Below, piece by piece: positions 8,199 to 19,598 of a DNA stretch of 64,000 nt. The DNA is from Herbaspirillum sp. ASV7 (GTDB taxonomy: Bacteria > Pseudomonadota > Gammaproteobacteria > Burkholderiales > Burkholderiaceae_D). Made by a program: the position numbers and the translations under genes. The notes under the pieces were generated by a model. That model saw nothing but the letters and a program-made list of their open reading frames with translations, was not told the DNA's origin and did no database searches. The stretch spans positions 16,111-80,110 of the forward strand of contig NZ_JAELUH010000014.1 in NCBI RefSeq assembly GCF_016429215.1. Direction: 5' to 3'. Numbering within the stretch: position 1 is the stretch's first letter; each line of letters opens with the position of its first letter.

Positions 8199-9602
8199 TC
8201 AGGCCGACTTGGCCTGTTCGTGGCCGGCCATCTCGGCGCCGGCATTATGCGGCAGCTGGCGCAGCATCAGCAGCGCACAGGCGGCCACCGCCCCCACCAC
8301 CAGGAAGGCCGGCCAGAAATCCTGCGCCACCAGAGTGGCATGGCCCTGGATCTCGTTGGACATCTGCAGCGCAAAACCGGCCAGCACCACCCCCATGCCG
8401 ATGGACAACTGCTGGGCCACGCTGGCCATGCTGGTGGCCTGGCTCAGACGGAGCTTATCGACATCGGCATAGGAGATCGCGTTGAGGCTGGTGAACTGCA
8501 GCGAGCGGAAGCAGCCGCCGATGAGCAGCACCACCACCATCAGCAGGTAAGGCGTCTGCGGCGTGAAGCAGCCGATGGCCCACAGTCCCAGTACACCCAG
8601 CGCACCATTGACCAGCAACACCTTGCGAAAACCGAAGCGACGCAGGAAACGCGCGGCGATGGTCTTCATGAACATGGCGCCACCGGCCGACACGCAGGTC
8701 AGCAGGCCCGAGTGGAAAGGCGAATAACCAAAACCCAGCTGCAGCATCAGCGGCAGCAGGAAGGGAATGGCACCGATGCCGACCCGGTAGAACGAGCCAC
8801 CGAACACCCCGGCGCGCAGGGTAGGAATCTTCAACAGCGCCAGGTCGATCAATGGCGCTTCGGCGCGACGCGCATGCCAGACGTAAGCCGCCAGGAACAC
8901 TGCGCCACCGGCCACGCAGGCCAGCGAGATATCGGTAGCCACCAGATGGCGGCCGGCCGTGGCCAGGCCCATCATCAGCAGCGAGCAGCCCAGGGCCGAC
9001 AGGATGAATCCGCGCAGGTCCAGCGGCGCGACCTGCTCGGCCTTGAGATCGGGAATGAAGCGCGTGGCCAGGTACAGGCCCAGCACGCTGATGGGAATAT
9101 TGATGAAGAAGATCCAGCGCCAGTGGAAGTAGGTCGTGATGAAGCCGCCCAGCGGCGGCCCCAGCACCGGGCCGAACAGGGCCGGGATGGTGAGATAGGA
9201 CAGCGCCTTGACCAGGTTGACCTTTTCCACGCTGCGCAGGATCACCAGGCGCCCGACCGGCACCATCATGGCCCCGCCTATGCCCTGCAGGAAACGGGCG
9301 GCCACGAACTCAGCCAGGGTCGAGGAGATGCCGCAGAGGATGGAGCCCAGCATGAACACGCAGATGGCCGAGCGAAAGATGGTCAGCGAGCCGAAGCGGT
9401 CGGCCATCCAGCCGGAGATGGGGATGAACACGGCCAGGCTCACCAGGTAAGAGGTCAGGGCCAGCTTGAGCGAGATCGGGTCCACGTGCATATCCAGCGC
9501 CAGCGCCGGCAGCGAGGTGGAAATGACGGTCGAGTCCATCTGTTCCATGAACAGCGCGCAAGCGACGATCAGGGGAATGATGAAGGTGCGGGGGATGGGC
9601 AT
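8199..9602 (-). CDS. MFS drug:H+ antiporter, DHA2 (EmrB/QacA) family
   Basis: This 467-residue protein has a 14-helix DHA2 layout. It shows the MEQMDSTVISTSLPALA start of helix 1, motif A as GWMADRFGS, and the helix 5 motif-C-like region near IPALFGPVLGPPLGGFI. The start was placed at MPIPRTF because helix 1 follows at once; an upstream in-frame extension adds only a non-helical stretch. No membrane-fusion (EmrA) gene adjoins it, so it probably acts as a stand-alone inner-membrane exporter. It is co-transcribed with the EamA gene. Confidence 0.88.
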   Translation of the reverse strand: MPIPRTFIIPLIVACALFMEQMDSTVISTSLPALALDMHVDPISLKLALTSYLVSLAVFIPISGWMADRFGSLTIFRSAICVFMLGSILCGISSTLAEFVAARFLQGIGGAMMVPVGRLVILRSVEKVNLVKALSYLTIPALFGPVLGPPLGGFITTYFHWRWIFFINIPISVLGLYLATRFIPDLKAEQVAPLDLRGFILSALGCSLLMMGLATAGRHLVATDISLACVAGGAVFLAAYVWHARRAEAPLIDLALLKIPTLRAGVFGGSFYRVGIGAIPFLLPLMLQLGFGYSPFHSGLLTCVSAGGAMFMKTIAARFLRRFGFRKVLLVNGALGVLGLWAIGCFTPQTPYLLMVVVLLIGGCFRSLQFTSLNAISYADVDKLRLSQATSMASVAQQLSIGMGVVLAGFALQMSNEIQGHATLVAQDFWPAFLVVGAVAACALLMLRQLPHNAGAEMAGHEQAKSA

Positions 9603-9745
9603 GGATATTGGCGTAGGAATGGTCCCGCGCCAGCCGGCAAGGGGCAGGCAGACGCGGCAAGCTGTCAAGTATACCTTTTACGCTATCATGCTGCCGGACG
9701 CCCCTGCGTCCTGCCCATCTGCACCAACCCCGCCCTGCCCGCCTC

Positions 9746-11584
9746 ATGAACGATTGCTTCGCCCTCCTCGACGACCACCTGGCCACACCGGCCGAGCCAC
9801 GCTCGCGCCTCTACACCGGTCACCTGCGCACGCTGGCCTGCTCCGAGGCAGCGCAGTTCCCGGCGCTGCTGGCGCAGATGCAGGCGGCGCTGACCGAGGG
9901 CTACCATGCGGTGGCGCTGTGGCGCTATGAACTTGGCGCGGCCTTGCAAGGATTGCCCCATCGCCATGCCGGTGGTCCGCTGGCGCAGGTGATGCTGTTC
10001 GATCGCTGCGAACGCCTGGGCGCCGCCCAGGTCGATGCCTGGCTGGCCCAACAGGTCGCGCACGACCAGGGCGCCGGCCTTCTCAATCTGAGCGCCAGCG
10101 TCGACGAGGCCGGCTTCCATGCCGCCATTGCCCGCATCCGCGACTACATCGCCGCTGGCGACACCTACCAGGTCAACTACACCTACCGCCTGCAGTTCGA
10201 TGCCTATGGCGACGCCATCGCGCTGTATCGCCGCCTGCGGGCACGCCAGCCGGTCCCCTATGGGGCGCTGGTGCGCCATGCCGATGGCAGCATGGTGCTG
10301 TCCTGCTCGCCGGAACTGTTCGTCTCGCACCAGGAGGGGGTACTCAAGGCCAAGCCCATGAAAGGCACGGCCCGCGCCGCCGGCGCCGACGAGAACGATG
10401 CCGAGGCCATCAACGCCCGACGCGCGCTGGACCTGGCGGCGGACGAAAAGAACCGCGCCGAAAACCTGATGATCGTGGACCTGTTGCGCAATGACCTGGG
10501 CCGCGTGGCGGTCGCCGGCTCGGTGCAGGTGCCGCATCTCTTTGATGTACGCCGCTACGGCCAGGTCCTGCAGATGACCTCCACCATCCGCGCCCGCCTG
10601 CGCCCCGACGCCACGCTGGCCGACACCATCGCCGCCCTCTATCCCTGCGGCTCCATCACCGGCGCCCCCAAGCGCCGCACCATGGAAATCATCCACGAAC
10701 TGGAAGACACGCCACGCGGCCTCTACACCGGTGCCATCGGCTGGTTTGATCCGCCGCGCCAAAGTGGGCATGCTGGCCATGCCGTGGGTGACTTCTGCCT
10801 CTCGGTACCGATCCGCACGCTGGAACTGCAGCCGCCCCAGGCAGGCTTGCGGCATGGCGTGATGGGCGTGGGCGCGGGCATCGTCCACGACAGCGACGCG
10901 GCCTCCGAATTCGCGGAATGCCGCCTCAAGGCCGCCTTCCTGACCGGGCTGGCACAGGAGTTCAGCCTGTTCGAAACCCTGCATGCCAGCCGCGATGGCT
11001 GCCGTCACCTGGAGCTTCATCTGCAACGCCTGCAAGCCTCGGCACAGGCCTTCGGCTTCCCCTTCGACGAGGCCGCCCTGCGCGCCGGCATTGCCGCCAC
11101 CTGTGCGCGACTGGATCCGGCACAGGCCCATCGACTGCGCCTGGCGCTGGATGCGCATGGCGTCATCAGCATCCAGCATGCGCCGCTGAGCGTGCTCACC
11201 GAGCCGGTCACGGTGTTCCTGGCCGATACGCCCATGGAGAGTGGCGACCTGTTCCTGCGCCACAAGAGCACGCGCCGCGCCCGCTACGATGCGGCCTGGA
11301 AAGAGGCCGAACAGCGTGGCGGTTTCGACATGCTGTTCTTCAACGAACGGGGAGAATTGACCGAGGGCGGACGCAGCAACGTGCTGGTCAGGCTGGATGG
11401 GCGCTGGATCACCCCGCCGCTGGCCGCCGGCCTTTTGCCGGGCGTGATGCGCCAGGTCTTGCTGGCCGATTCCCAGTGGAATCTGCAGGAAGGCATCCTC
11501 ACCCGCGCCGACCTGCTGCGCGCGCAGGAGATCGTGGTGTGCAATGCCTTGCGTGGGCCACTGCACGCCGTCATCGGCAAATGA
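9746..11584 (+). CDS. pabB: Fused aminodeoxychorismate synthase component I and 4-amino-4-deoxychorismate lyase
   Basis: This 612-residue bifunctional folate-pathway enzyme has a PabB domain at residues 1 to about 390. It contains PMKGT at 204-208, where K206 is the PabB-specific lysine that anthranilate synthases replace by alanine, together with ENLMIVDLLRNDLGR and CGSITGAPKRRTME. Residues about 395-612 are a PabC-like PLP aminotransferase-IV domain, with the Schiff-base lysine in HKSTRR (about K507) and the FNERGELTEGGRSNV signature. Together they convert chorismate plus ammonia to p-aminobenzoate. The glutamine amidotransferase subunit (PabA/TrpG) is not nearby. It is the only plus-strand gene in the first 22 kb. 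Confidence 0.95.
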   Translation: MNDCFALLDDHLATPAEPRSRLYTGHLRTLACSEAAQFPALLAQMQAALTEGYHAVALWRYELGAALQGLPHRHAGGPLAQVMLFDRCERLGAAQVDAWLAQQVAHDQGAGLLNLSASVDEAGFHAAIARIRDYIAAGDTYQVNYTYRLQFDAYGDAIALYRRLRARQPVPYGALVRHADGSMVLSCSPELFVSHQEGVLKAKPMKGTARAAGADENDAEAINARRALDLAADEKNRAENLMIVDLLRNDLGRVAVAGSVQVPHLFDVRRYGQVLQMTSTIRARLRPDATLADTIAALYPCGSITGAPKRRTMEIIHELEDTPRGLYTGAIGWFDPPRQSGHAGHAVGDFCLSVPIRTLELQPPQAGLRHGVMGVGAGIVHDSDAASEFAECRLKAAFLTGLAQEFSLFETLHASRDGCRHLELHLQRLQASAQAFGFPFDEAALRAGIAATCARLDPAQAHRLRLALDAHGVISIQHAPLSVLTEPVTVFLADTPMESGDLFLRHKSTRRARYDAAWKEAEQRGGFDMLFFNERGELTEGGRSNVLVRLDGRWITPPLAAGLLPGVMRQVLLADSQWNLQEGILTRADLLRAQEIVVCNALRGPLHAVIGK

Positions 11585-11632
11585 GATAGACCGTCTAGCG
11601 CTCCCTCACCACCCGCCGTCCATGACTCAAAC

Positions 11633-13153
11633 TCAACGCAAGGCGGCGTTGTCCTTCAGGGCTTTGGCCTTCTCGACCTGCTGCCGCTGCAGGGGTCCCA
11701 GGTCCGCCAGGTCATGCCCATCCCAGCCACCGCCCAGCGCCTTGGCCAGCAGCACGCTGGCGGCCATGCGCCGGTTGATGATATTGAGCGAGGTCAGCTC
11801 GGCCGACAGCGCCGTGGCCTGGGCCGTGATCACGCTGACATAGCTGACCGTGCCGGCCTTGTACTGGTTGGTCACCAGCGTGACGGCCTGGCGCGCGGCC
11901 AATAGGGCCTCGTTCTGCACCGCCGCCTCCTGCTCCAGGATGCGCAATGCGGCCAGGTTGTCCTCCACATCCTGGAAGGCCGTCAGCACCGTCTGCTTGT
12001 AGGTGGCCACCGTGCCGTCGTAGCTGGCAATGGCCTGGTCGGTGGCGGCGCTGCGGGCGCCGCCGTCGAAGATGGTCTGGGCCAGTTGCGGCCCCAGCGA
12101 CCACACCCGGCCCGGCAGCGTAAACCAATCGGCGAAACTGGAACTCTGATAACCGCCCGAGGCCGACAGCGTCAGGCTGGGGAAGTAAGCCGCCTTGGCC
12201 ACGCCGATCTTGGCATTGGCCGCAGCGACGCGGCGCTCGGCGGCGGCCACGTCGGGGCGGCGCTCCAGCAGCATCGATGGCACGCCCTGCGGCACCGGCG
12301 GCGCTACGGCCGTCAGCGGGGCCTTGGGCAGCGAGAAGGTCGATGGCGTCTTGCCCACCAGCAGCGCGATGGCGTGCTCTACCTGGGCGCGGGTGACGCC
12401 ATTGTCCAGCGCCGAGGCCTGGGCCGACTTCAGCTGGGTCTGCGCCTGGATCACGTCGGACTTGGCCACCATGCCGGCGGCATACTGGTTCTGGGTCAGC
12501 TGGTAGGAGCGCTGGTAGGCCTCTACCGTGTCCTGCAGGACCTGCTGCTGGGCGTCCAGCACGCGCAATTGCAGGTAGTTCTGCGCCAGCTGGGCCTGGG
12601 CTGACAGGCGGGCTGCCGCCAGGTCGGCCGCGCTGGCCTGGGCGCTGGCCTGGCTGGCCTCGACGTCGCGGCGCACCTTGCCCCAGATGTCGGCTTCCCA
12701 GGAGGCCGTCAGCGCGAAGTTGTAGCTGTTGCGCACGCTGCCTGAGCTGCCGGTCGAGGTGGATGTGGTTGAACTGCTGCTGGAGCTGCCGCCGCTGCGG
12801 GAGGCCGACGCCGACGCCGCCAGCGTAGGCGAATAAGCCGAGCGCGAACTCTGCACCAGCGCCACGGCACTGCGGAAGTTGGCTTCGGCCAGGGCCAGGT
12901 TCTGGTTGGAGACGTCGACCTGCGCCACCAGCGCATTCAATTGCGCATCGCCAAACATCTCCCACCACTTGCCATCGGCCACCAGGTCGCGCGGCTGGGC
13001 GGGATGCCAGTCCTGGCCTTCCTTGAAGACGGCCGGGGCCGGCTCCAGTTGCGGGCGCACGTAGTCGGGTCCGACCGAGCAGGCCGTCAGCGCGAAGCCG
13101 GCCATCAGCACGGCCAGCAGGGGCTTCAATTTGAACAGGTCTTGTTGCGTCAT
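11633..13153 (-). CDS. RND efflux outer-membrane channel lipoprotein, OprM/NodT family
   Basis: The lipoprotein signal MTQQDLFKLKPLLAVLMAGFA is followed by the lipobox LTAC (cysteine near residue 25) and the typical mature start SVGPDYVRPQ. Two OEP repeats with long alpha-helical segments rich in Ala/Gln follow. The start at 13153 is preferred over an ATG 12 bp upstream because GGAGAA lies at proper distance from it. The gene follows the two RND pump genes by 22 bp, as opmB follows muxABC in Pseudomonas. It should be the outer-membrane duct of that pump. A Ser/Thr-rich stretch near residues 120-140 is unusual but harmless-looking. Confidence 0.93.
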   Translation of the reverse strand: MTQQDLFKLKPLLAVLMAGFALTACSVGPDYVRPQLEPAPAVFKEGQDWHPAQPRDLVADGKWWEMFGDAQLNALVAQVDVSNQNLALAEANFRSAVALVQSSRSAYSPTLAASASASRSGGSSSSSSTTSTSTGSSGSVRNSYNFALTASWEADIWGKVRRDVEASQASAQASAADLAAARLSAQAQLAQNYLQLRVLDAQQQVLQDTVEAYQRSYQLTQNQYAAGMVAKSDVIQAQTQLKSAQASALDNGVTRAQVEHAIALLVGKTPSTFSLPKAPLTAVAPPVPQGVPSMLLERRPDVAAAERRVAAANAKIGVAKAAYFPSLTLSASGGYQSSSFADWFTLPGRVWSLGPQLAQTIFDGGARSAATDQAIASYDGTVATYKQTVLTAFQDVEDNLAALRILEQEAAVQNEALLAARQAVTLVTNQYKAGTVSYVSVITAQATALSAELTSLNIINRRMAASVLLAKALGGGWDGHDLADLGPLQRQQVEKAKALKDNAALR

Positions 13154-13175
13154 GCGATTCTCCATGGCGGCAGCC

Positions 13176-16100
13176 TCAGGCCGCCGATGTTGCTGTCTTG
13201 TTCTTGCGACCGAAACGACGGCGGCCCCAGGCGCTCAGTCGTTCCATGTACAGGTAGACCACCGGCGTGGTGTAGAGCGTGAGCAACTGGCTCACCAGCA
13301 GCCCGCCGACGATGGATGTGCCCAGCGGCTGCCGTAGCTCGGCACCGTCGCCATGGCCCAGCGCCAGCGGGATCGCGCCCAGCAGCGCGGCCATGGTGGT
13401 CATCATGATGGGACGGAAGCGCAGCCTGCAGGCCTCGAAGATGGCGTCGCGCGGCGACAGGCCGCGGTTGCGCTCGGCATCGATGGCAAAGTCCACCATC
13501 ATGATGGCGTTCTTCTTGACGATGCCGATGAGCAGGATCACGCCGATCAGGGCGATGAGGCTGAAGTCGGTCCCGGTCACCATCAGCGCCAGCAAGGCGC
13601 CCACGCCGGCCGAGGGCAGCGTGGAAATGATGGTGATGGGATGGATCAGGCTCTCGTAGAGAATACCCAGCACGATGTAGACCGCCAGCAGCGCCGTCAG
13701 GATCAGGATGGGCTGGCTGGAGTTCGATGACTGGAAGGCACTGGCGGTGCCGGCGAAGGTCCCCAACACATTGGTGGGCACACCCAGTTGCGCCATGGCG
13801 CGATCAATGGCGGCGGTAGCCTGCGACAGCGAGACGCCTTCGGCCAGGTTGAAGGACAGCGTAGAGGCCACGAACTGCCCCTCGTGGCCCACCGACAGCG
13901 AGGTGGTGGTCGGCTCGAAGCGGGCGAAGGTGGCCAGCGGGATCTGCCGCGAGGGCGCCGTGGAGATGGTCTGGGCCAGCCCGCTGTTGGCGTTGAGCTT
14001 GCCCGAGGCCGACAGCGCCGGTGGCGTCGACAGCGTCGAGGTGGTCGGCGACAGGTTCGATGAACCGGCCAGGCTGACGTAGGTATCACGCAGGGTCTCG
14101 GGGCTCTGCCAGTACTGCGGCGCGGCTTCCATCACCACGTGGTACTGGTTCATGCCGCTGTAGATGGTGGAGATCTGGCGCTGGCCGAACAGGTCGGAGA
14201 GGGTCGAGTCGATCAGCTGCGGTGTCACCCCGGCACGCATGGCGGTATCGCGATCGATGGTCAGGGTGGTCTGCAGGCCGTTGTCCTGCTGGTCGGTGCT
14301 GATGTCTTCGAGTTCCTTGAGGTTGGAGAAGGCCAGGCGGATCTTGGGCTCCCATACCCGCAGCAGGGCCACGTCATCGGACTTGAGCGAGTACTCGTAC
14401 TGCGAGTCGCTCTGGCGCCCACCGATGCGGATATCCTGCACCGGCACCAGGAACACGCGCGCACCGGCCACCTTGGCGGTCTTGATGCGCAGGCGCGCCA
14501 CCACCTTGTCGGCGCTGTCCTTGCGTACCGTCAGCGGCTTCAGGGTGACATACATGAACCCGCCATTGCGCCGCTGCCCGCCGGTGAAGGCCACCACGTC
14601 CGAGACATCGGGATCGGCCTTGACGATGTCGATGAACTCGTTGAGCTTGGTGCGCATGGCCTGGAAGGAAATGGCCTGGTCGCCCCGGATGCCGCCCACC
14701 AGGCGGCCGGTATCCTGCTGCGGGAAGAAGCCCTTGGGGATGGCCTTGTAGAGATAGACGTTCAGGGCGACGGTCGCCACCAGGATCAGCATCATCAGCG
14801 GTGCCGCACGCAAGGCCCAGGCCAGCGAACGCTCATAGCCCAGCAGCATGTCCTGGAAGATCAGGGCGCCCTGGTCGGCCAGCTTCTGCAGCCAGGGGTG
14901 GCGACGCTTGCGGCGCTCCTCGTCGGCGGCCGGATCGTGGCGCAGCAGCTGCGCGCACATCATCGGCGTGGTGGTCAGCGATACCACCAGCGACACCAGG
15001 ATGGCCACCGACAGGGTGACGGCGAACTCGCGGAAGAGCCGCCCGACGATGCCCTCCATCATCAGGATGGGGATGAAGACGGCGATGAGCGAGATGCTCA
15101 TCGACAGCACCGTGAAGCCCACCTCGCGCGCGCCCAGCAGCGCCGCCTTGTAGGGCTTCATGCCGGACTCGATATGGCGCGAGATGTTTTCCAGCACCAC
15201 GATGGCGTCGTCGACCACGAAGCCGGTGGCAATGGTCAGCGCCATCAGCGACAGGTTGTCCAGGCTGAAACCGGCCAGGTACATGATGCCGAAGGTACCG
15301 ATCAGCGAGACCGGCACGGCCACCGCCGGAATCAGCGTGGCGCGCGCATTGCGCAGGAACAGGAACACCACCATGATCACCAGCGCCACCGAGAGCATCA
15401 GGGTGAACTCGGTTTCCTTCAAGGAGGCGCGGATGGTCGGGGTGCGGTCCAGCACCACCTTCATGTCGATGGCCGCCGGAATGGAGGCCTGCAGCTGCGG
15501 CAGCAAGGCGCGCACGTTATCGACGGTATCGATGATGTTGGCGCCGGGCTGGCGGTTGATGATCACCAGCACCGAGGGCTTGCCATTGGAGGAGCCGGCG
15601 TTGCGCACGTCGGCCACCGAGTCGCGCACCTCGGCCACGTCGCGCACGCGCACCGGTGTGCCATTGCGATAGGACACGATCAGCGGCGCATACTCGGCGG
15701 CGGTCTTGGCCTGGTCGTTGGCGTAGATCTGCCAGTTGCGTTCATCGTCTTCCAGGATGCCCTTGGGACGGTTGGCATTGGTGGCTGCCACGGCGGTACG
15801 CACGTCGGCGCTGCCGATGCCGTACTTGTTCAGGGCCGTCGGGTTGAGCTCGATGCGCACGGCCGGCTGCGAACTGCCGCCCACGCTGACCTGCCCCACC
15901 CCACGCACCTGCGACAGTTTCTGCGCCACGATACTGTCGGCGGCATCGTACATCTGGCCCTGGGTCATGGTGTCGGAGGTCATGGCCAGGATCAGGATGG
16001 GCGCGTCGGCCGGGTTGACCTTGCGATAGGTCGGATTGCTCGGCATGCCGGTCGGCAGCAGGTTGCGCGCGGCATTCAGGGCAGCCTGCACGTCGCGGGC

Positions 16101-16412
16101 AGCGCCGTCGATGTCACGGTTCAGATCGAACTGCAGCGTGATGCGGGTGGAGTTCTGCGAGCTGGTCGAGGTCATCTCGGTGACACCCGCAATCGACCCC
16201 ATGGCCCGTTCCAAGGGCGTGGCCACGGTAGCGGCCATGGTTTCCGGGCTGGCGCCGGGCAGCGAGGCCGAGATCGAGATGGTCGGGTAATCCACCTGCG
16301 GCAAGGGCGACACCGGCAGCAGGCGGAAGGCCACCATCCCGGCCAGGGCGATGCCGATGGTCAGGAGCGTGGTGGCGATGGGCCGCTTGATGAAGGGAAG
16401 CGAGATATTCAT
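13176..16412 (-). CDS. mdtC: RND efflux pump permease, MdtC/MuxC type
   Basis: This 1078-residue HAE1-RND transporter begins with [21 protein letters not shown] helix 1 residues and the [19 protein letters not shown] porter segment. The helix 4 proton-relay pair is visible in [22 protein letters not shown]. Twelve membrane helices and two large periplasmic loops are expected. It is the second of two adjacent, non-identical RND pump genes, the arrangement of MdtBC/MuxBC heterotrimers. It starts 12 bp after mdtB. The C-terminal tail is basic and short. Confidence 0.95.
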   Translation of the reverse strand: MNISLPFIKRPIATTLLTIGIALAGMVAFRLLPVSPLPQVDYPTISISASLPGASPETMAATVATPLERAMGSIAGVTEMTSTSSQNSTRITLQFDLNRDIDGAARDVQAALNAARNLLPTGMPSNPTYRKVNPADAPILILAMTSDTMTQGQMYDAADSIVAQKLSQVRGVGQVSVGGSSQPAVRIELNPTALNKYGIGSADVRTAVAATNANRPKGILEDDERNWQIYANDQAKTAAEYAPLIVSYRNGTPVRVRDVAEVRDSVADVRNAGSSNGKPSVLVIINRQPGANIIDTVDNVRALLPQLQASIPAAIDMKVVLDRTPTIRASLKETEFTLMLSVALVIMVVFLFLRNARATLIPAVAVPVSLIGTFGIMYLAGFSLDNLSLMALTIATGFVVDDAIVVLENISRHIESGMKPYKAALLGAREVGFTVLSMSISLIAVFIPILMMEGIVGRLFREFAVTLSVAILVSLVVSLTTTPMMCAQLLRHDPAADEERRKRRHPWLQKLADQGALIFQDMLLGYERSLAWALRAAPLMMLILVATVALNVYLYKAIPKGFFPQQDTGRLVGGIRGDQAISFQAMRTKLNEFIDIVKADPDVSDVVAFTGGQRRNGGFMYVTLKPLTVRKDSADKVVARLRIKTAKVAGARVFLVPVQDIRIGGRQSDSQYEYSLKSDDVALLRVWEPKIRLAFSNLKELEDISTDQQDNGLQTTLTIDRDTAMRAGVTPQLIDSTLSDLFGQRQISTIYSGMNQYHVVMEAAPQYWQSPETLRDTYVSLAGSSNLSPTTSTLSTPPALSASGKLNANSGLAQTISTAPSRQIPLATFARFEPTTTSLSVGHEGQFVASTLSFNLAEGVSLSQATAAIDRAMAQLGVPTNVLGTFAGTASAFQSSNSSQPILILTALLAVYIVLGILYESLIHPITIISTLPSAGVGALLALMVTGTDFSLIALIGVILLIGIVKKNAIMMVDFAIDAERNRGLSPRDAIFEACRLRFRPIMMTTMAALLGAIPLALGHGDGAELRQPLGTSIVGGLLVSQLLTLYTTPVVYLYMERLSAWGRRRFGRKNKTATSAA

Positions 16413-16424
16413 CGGCGTATCCGA

Positions 16425-19400
16425 TCAGACTGCTGGCGGCAGCGTGGCCGGCTTGCCGTCACCGTGCTCATCGTCGTCCTCGCCGTCATGCTGGCCGGGC
16501 TCACGCTGGCCGAAACGCTGGCGCAGGCGACGGCCCAGGCTGTCGAAGCCGAGATAGATCACCGGCGTGGTGAACAACGTCAGCACCTGCGACACCAGCA
16601 AGCCACCGACCATGGTGATGCCCAGCGGCTGGCGCAATTCGGAGCCCACGCCGGTGCCCAGCATCAGCGGCAGCGCTCCCAGCAGGGCCGCCATGGTGGT
16701 CATCAGGATGGGACGGAAGCGCAGCAGGCAAGCCTGGTAGATGGCCTCGCGCGGGCTCTTGCCCTCGTGGCGTTCGGCTTCCAGAGCAAAGTCGATCATC
16801 ATGATGGCGTTCTTCTTGACGATGCCGATCAGGAGGATGATGCCGATGATGCCGATGATGCCCAGGTCAGACCCGGAGATCATCAGCGACAGCAGTGCCC
16901 CCACGCCGGCCGAAGGCAGCGTCGAGAGGATGGTGATGGGGTGGATATAGCTCTCGTAGAGCACGCCCAGCACGATATACATGGTGACGATGGCCGCCAG
17001 GATCAGCCACAGGGTATTGGATAGCGAGGCCTGGAAGGCCAGCGCCGCGCCCTGGAAGTTGGTCACGGTGGAGGACGGCATGCCGATCTCTTCCTCGGCG
17101 GCCTTGATGGCCTTGACTGCCTCGCCCAGGGACGCACCCTTGGCCAGGTTGAAGGACACGGTGGCCGCCGGGAACTGGCCGATGTGGTTCACCACCAGCG
17201 GCGCGGTACGTTCGGTGACGGTGGCAATCGAGGACAGCGGCACCTTGCCGCTGGCCGAGGTCACCAGGTAGATGCTGTCCAGCGCGGTGGGGCCATGCTG
17301 GAATTCGGGCTTGACCTCCATCACCACGCGATACTGGTTCGATTGTGTATAGATGGTGGAAATGAGTCGCTGGCCGAAGGCGTTGTAGAGCGCATTGTCG
17401 ATGGCGGCCGTGGTGATGCCCAGGCGCGAGGCGGCATCGCGGTCGATCTGGATGTAGGCCTGCAAACCCTGGTCCTGCAGGTTGGTGGCCACGTCGGCCA
17501 GCTCCGGCTGTTGCTGCAGGCGGGCGATCAGCTTGGGCACCCAGGTGCTGAGCATGTTGGGATCGGCATCTTCCAGCGTGAACTGGTATTGCGTGCGCGA
17601 GACGCTATCCTCGATGGTCAGGTCCTGCACCGGCTGCATGTACAGGGTCACGCCCGGCACCTGCCGGGCCAGCTCGGGCTGCAGGCGGCGGATGACATCG
17701 GCGGCCGAGACGTCGCGCTCTTCGTGCGGTTTCAGGTTGATCAGCATGCGGCCGCTGTTGAGGGTGGCATTGGTGCCATCCACGCCGATGAAGGACGACA
17801 GGCTCTCCACGGCCGGATCGGCCAGCACCACCTTGGCCAGCTGCTGCTGCTTCTCGCCCATGGCGCCGAAGGAAACCGATTGGGTGGCTTCCGAGATGCC
17901 CTGGATCACGCCGGTATCCTGCAAGGGGAAGAAGCCCTTGGGCACGAATACATACAGCAGCACCGTCAGGCCCAGCGTGGCCACGGCCACCAGCAGAGTC
18001 GACTTCTGGTGCTCCAGCACCCACTCCAGCATGACGCCATAGCGGGCGATGATGCGGTCGAAGAAGACCTGGCTCTTGTGATAGAACCAGCCCTGCTCTT
18101 CTTCCGGCTGGTGGCGCAGCAGGCGCGCGCACATCATGGGCGTGAGCGTGAGCGAGACCACCGCCGAGATCAGGATCGATACCGCCAGCGTCACCGCGAA
18201 TTCATGGAACAGGCGGCCCACCACATCGCCCATGAACAGCAGCGGGATCAGCACGGCAATCAGCGAGAAGGTCAGCGAGATGATGGTGAAGCCGATCTGC
18301 TCGGCCCCCTTCAGGGCGGCCTGCATGGGCTTCATGCCCTCTTCGATGTAGCGTGAGATGTTCTCGATCATGACGATGGCGTCATCCACCACGAAGCCGG
18401 TGGCAATGGTCAGGGCCATCAACGTGAGGTTGTTGATAGAGAAGCCGGCCAGGTACATGATCGCGAAGGTGCCCACCAGCGACAGCGGCACTGCCACGCT
18501 GGGGATGATGGTGGCAGGCACATTGCGCAGGAATACGAAGATCACCATCACCACCAGCGCGACAGACAGCAGCAGCTCGAACTTCACGTCCGACACCGAG
18601 GCGCGAATGGTGGTGGTACGGTCGGTCAGGATGTGGACGTCGATAGAGCCCGGCAGGCTGGCCTGCAGCTGCGGCAGGATCTTCTTGATGCTGTCGACCA
18701 CGGCAATCACGTTGGCGCCGGGCTGGCGCTGGATGTTCACGATCACCGCCGGCTGGGTGTTGGCCCAGGCGCCCAGGCGCACGTTCTCGGCGCCATCGAT
18801 GACATCGGCCACGTCGGAGACGCGGATCGGCGCGCCATTCTTGTAGGCGATGATCAGGTTGCGATACTCGTCAGCCGAGCGCAGCTGGTCGTTGGCATCG
18901 ATGGTGGAGGCGCGGGTGGGACCGTCGAAACTGCCCTTGGCCTGGTTGACGTTGGCGTTGCCGATGGCGGTGCGCACATCATCCAGGTTCAGGCCCAGCG
19001 CGGCCACGGCGCGCGGATTCAATTGCATGCGCACGGCCGGACGCTGGCCGCCCGACAGGCTCACCAGACCCACGCCGGAGAGCTGGGAAATCTTTTGCGC
19101 CAGGCGGGTGTCGATCAGGTCCTGCACCTTGGGCAGGGGCATGGTGCTGGACGTCACCGCCAGTGTGATGATGGGGGTGTCGGCCGGGTTGACCTTGCTG
19201 TAGACCGGCGGCATCGGCAGGTCCGAGGGCAGCAGGTTGCTACCGGCATTGATGGCGGCCTGGACTTCCTGCTCGGCGATATCGAGGTTCAGGTCCAGGT
19301 TGAATTGCAGCGTGATCACCGAGGCCCCCCCGGAGCTGGTGGAAGACATCTGCTTCAAGCCCGGCATCTGGCCGAACTGCCGTTCCAGCGGCGCGGTCAC

Positions 19401-19586
19401 CGAGGACGTCATCACGTCCGGACTGGCACCGGGGTAGAGGGTGACCACCTGGATGGTCGGATAGTCGACTTCCGGCAGAGCCGACAGCGGCAGCAGGCGG
19501 TAGGCCACGATGCCCACCAGCAGGATCGCCAGCATCAGCAAGGAAGTGGCGACCGGCCGCAGGATGAACTGGCGCGAGGGATTCAT
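16425..19586 (-). CDS. mdtB: RND efflux pump permease, MdtB/MuxB type
   Basis: This 1053-residue RND permease begins [21 protein letters not shown], as MdtB proteins do. It has the porter motif [19 protein letters not shown], the helix 4 pair in [19 protein letters not shown], and the [18 protein letters not shown] segment of the second half. The C-terminal tail is acidic and His-containing ([14 protein letters not shown]). It lies between the membrane-fusion gene and mdtC with gaps of 12 bp, so the three pump genes are one transcript. Known MdtABC/MuxABC systems export bile salts, novobiocin, flavonoids and similar compounds; the local substrate is unknown. Confidence 0.95.
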   Translation of the reverse strand: MNPSRQFILRPVATSLLMLAILLVGIVAYRLLPLSALPEVDYPTIQVVTLYPGASPDVMTSSVTAPLERQFGQMPGLKQMSSTSSGGASVITLQFNLDLNLDIAEQEVQAAINAGSNLLPSDLPMPPVYSKVNPADTPIITLAVTSSTMPLPKVQDLIDTRLAQKISQLSGVGLVSLSGGQRPAVRMQLNPRAVAALGLNLDDVRTAIGNANVNQAKGSFDGPTRASTIDANDQLRSADEYRNLIIAYKNGAPIRVSDVADVIDGAENVRLGAWANTQPAVIVNIQRQPGANVIAVVDSIKKILPQLQASLPGSIDVHILTDRTTTIRASVSDVKFELLLSVALVVMVIFVFLRNVPATIIPSVAVPLSLVGTFAIMYLAGFSINNLTLMALTIATGFVVDDAIVMIENISRYIEEGMKPMQAALKGAEQIGFTIISLTFSLIAVLIPLLFMGDVVGRLFHEFAVTLAVSILISAVVSLTLTPMMCARLLRHQPEEEQGWFYHKSQVFFDRIIARYGVMLEWVLEHQKSTLLVAVATLGLTVLLYVFVPKGFFPLQDTGVIQGISEATQSVSFGAMGEKQQQLAKVVLADPAVESLSSFIGVDGTNATLNSGRMLINLKPHEERDVSAADVIRRLQPELARQVPGVTLYMQPVQDLTIEDSVSRTQYQFTLEDADPNMLSTWVPKLIARLQQQPELADVATNLQDQGLQAYIQIDRDAASRLGITTAAIDNALYNAFGQRLISTIYTQSNQYRVVMEVKPEFQHGPTALDSIYLVTSASGKVPLSSIATVTERTAPLVVNHIGQFPAATVSFNLAKGASLGEAVKAIKAAEEEIGMPSSTVTNFQGAALAFQASLSNTLWLILAAIVTMYIVLGVLYESYIHPITILSTLPSAGVGALLSLMISGSDLGIIGIIGIILLIGIVKKNAIMMIDFALEAERHEGKSPREAIYQACLLRFRPILMTTMAALLGALPLMLGTGVGSELRQPLGITMVGGLLVSQVLTLFTTPVIYLGFDSLGRRLRQRFGQREPGQHDGEDDDEHGDGKPATLPPAV

Positions 19587-19598
19587 GCGTGACCTTGT

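Noticed and set aside
9686..11566. Long minus-strand frame opposite pabB
   Set aside because: Antisense to a clearly conserved bifunctional enzyme; no domain or RBS.
14139..17024. A 961-codon plus-strand frame across two RND pump genes
   Set aside because: It runs antisense to conserved RND sequence and has Gln/His/Arg-rich composition typical of shadow frames in high-GC DNA.
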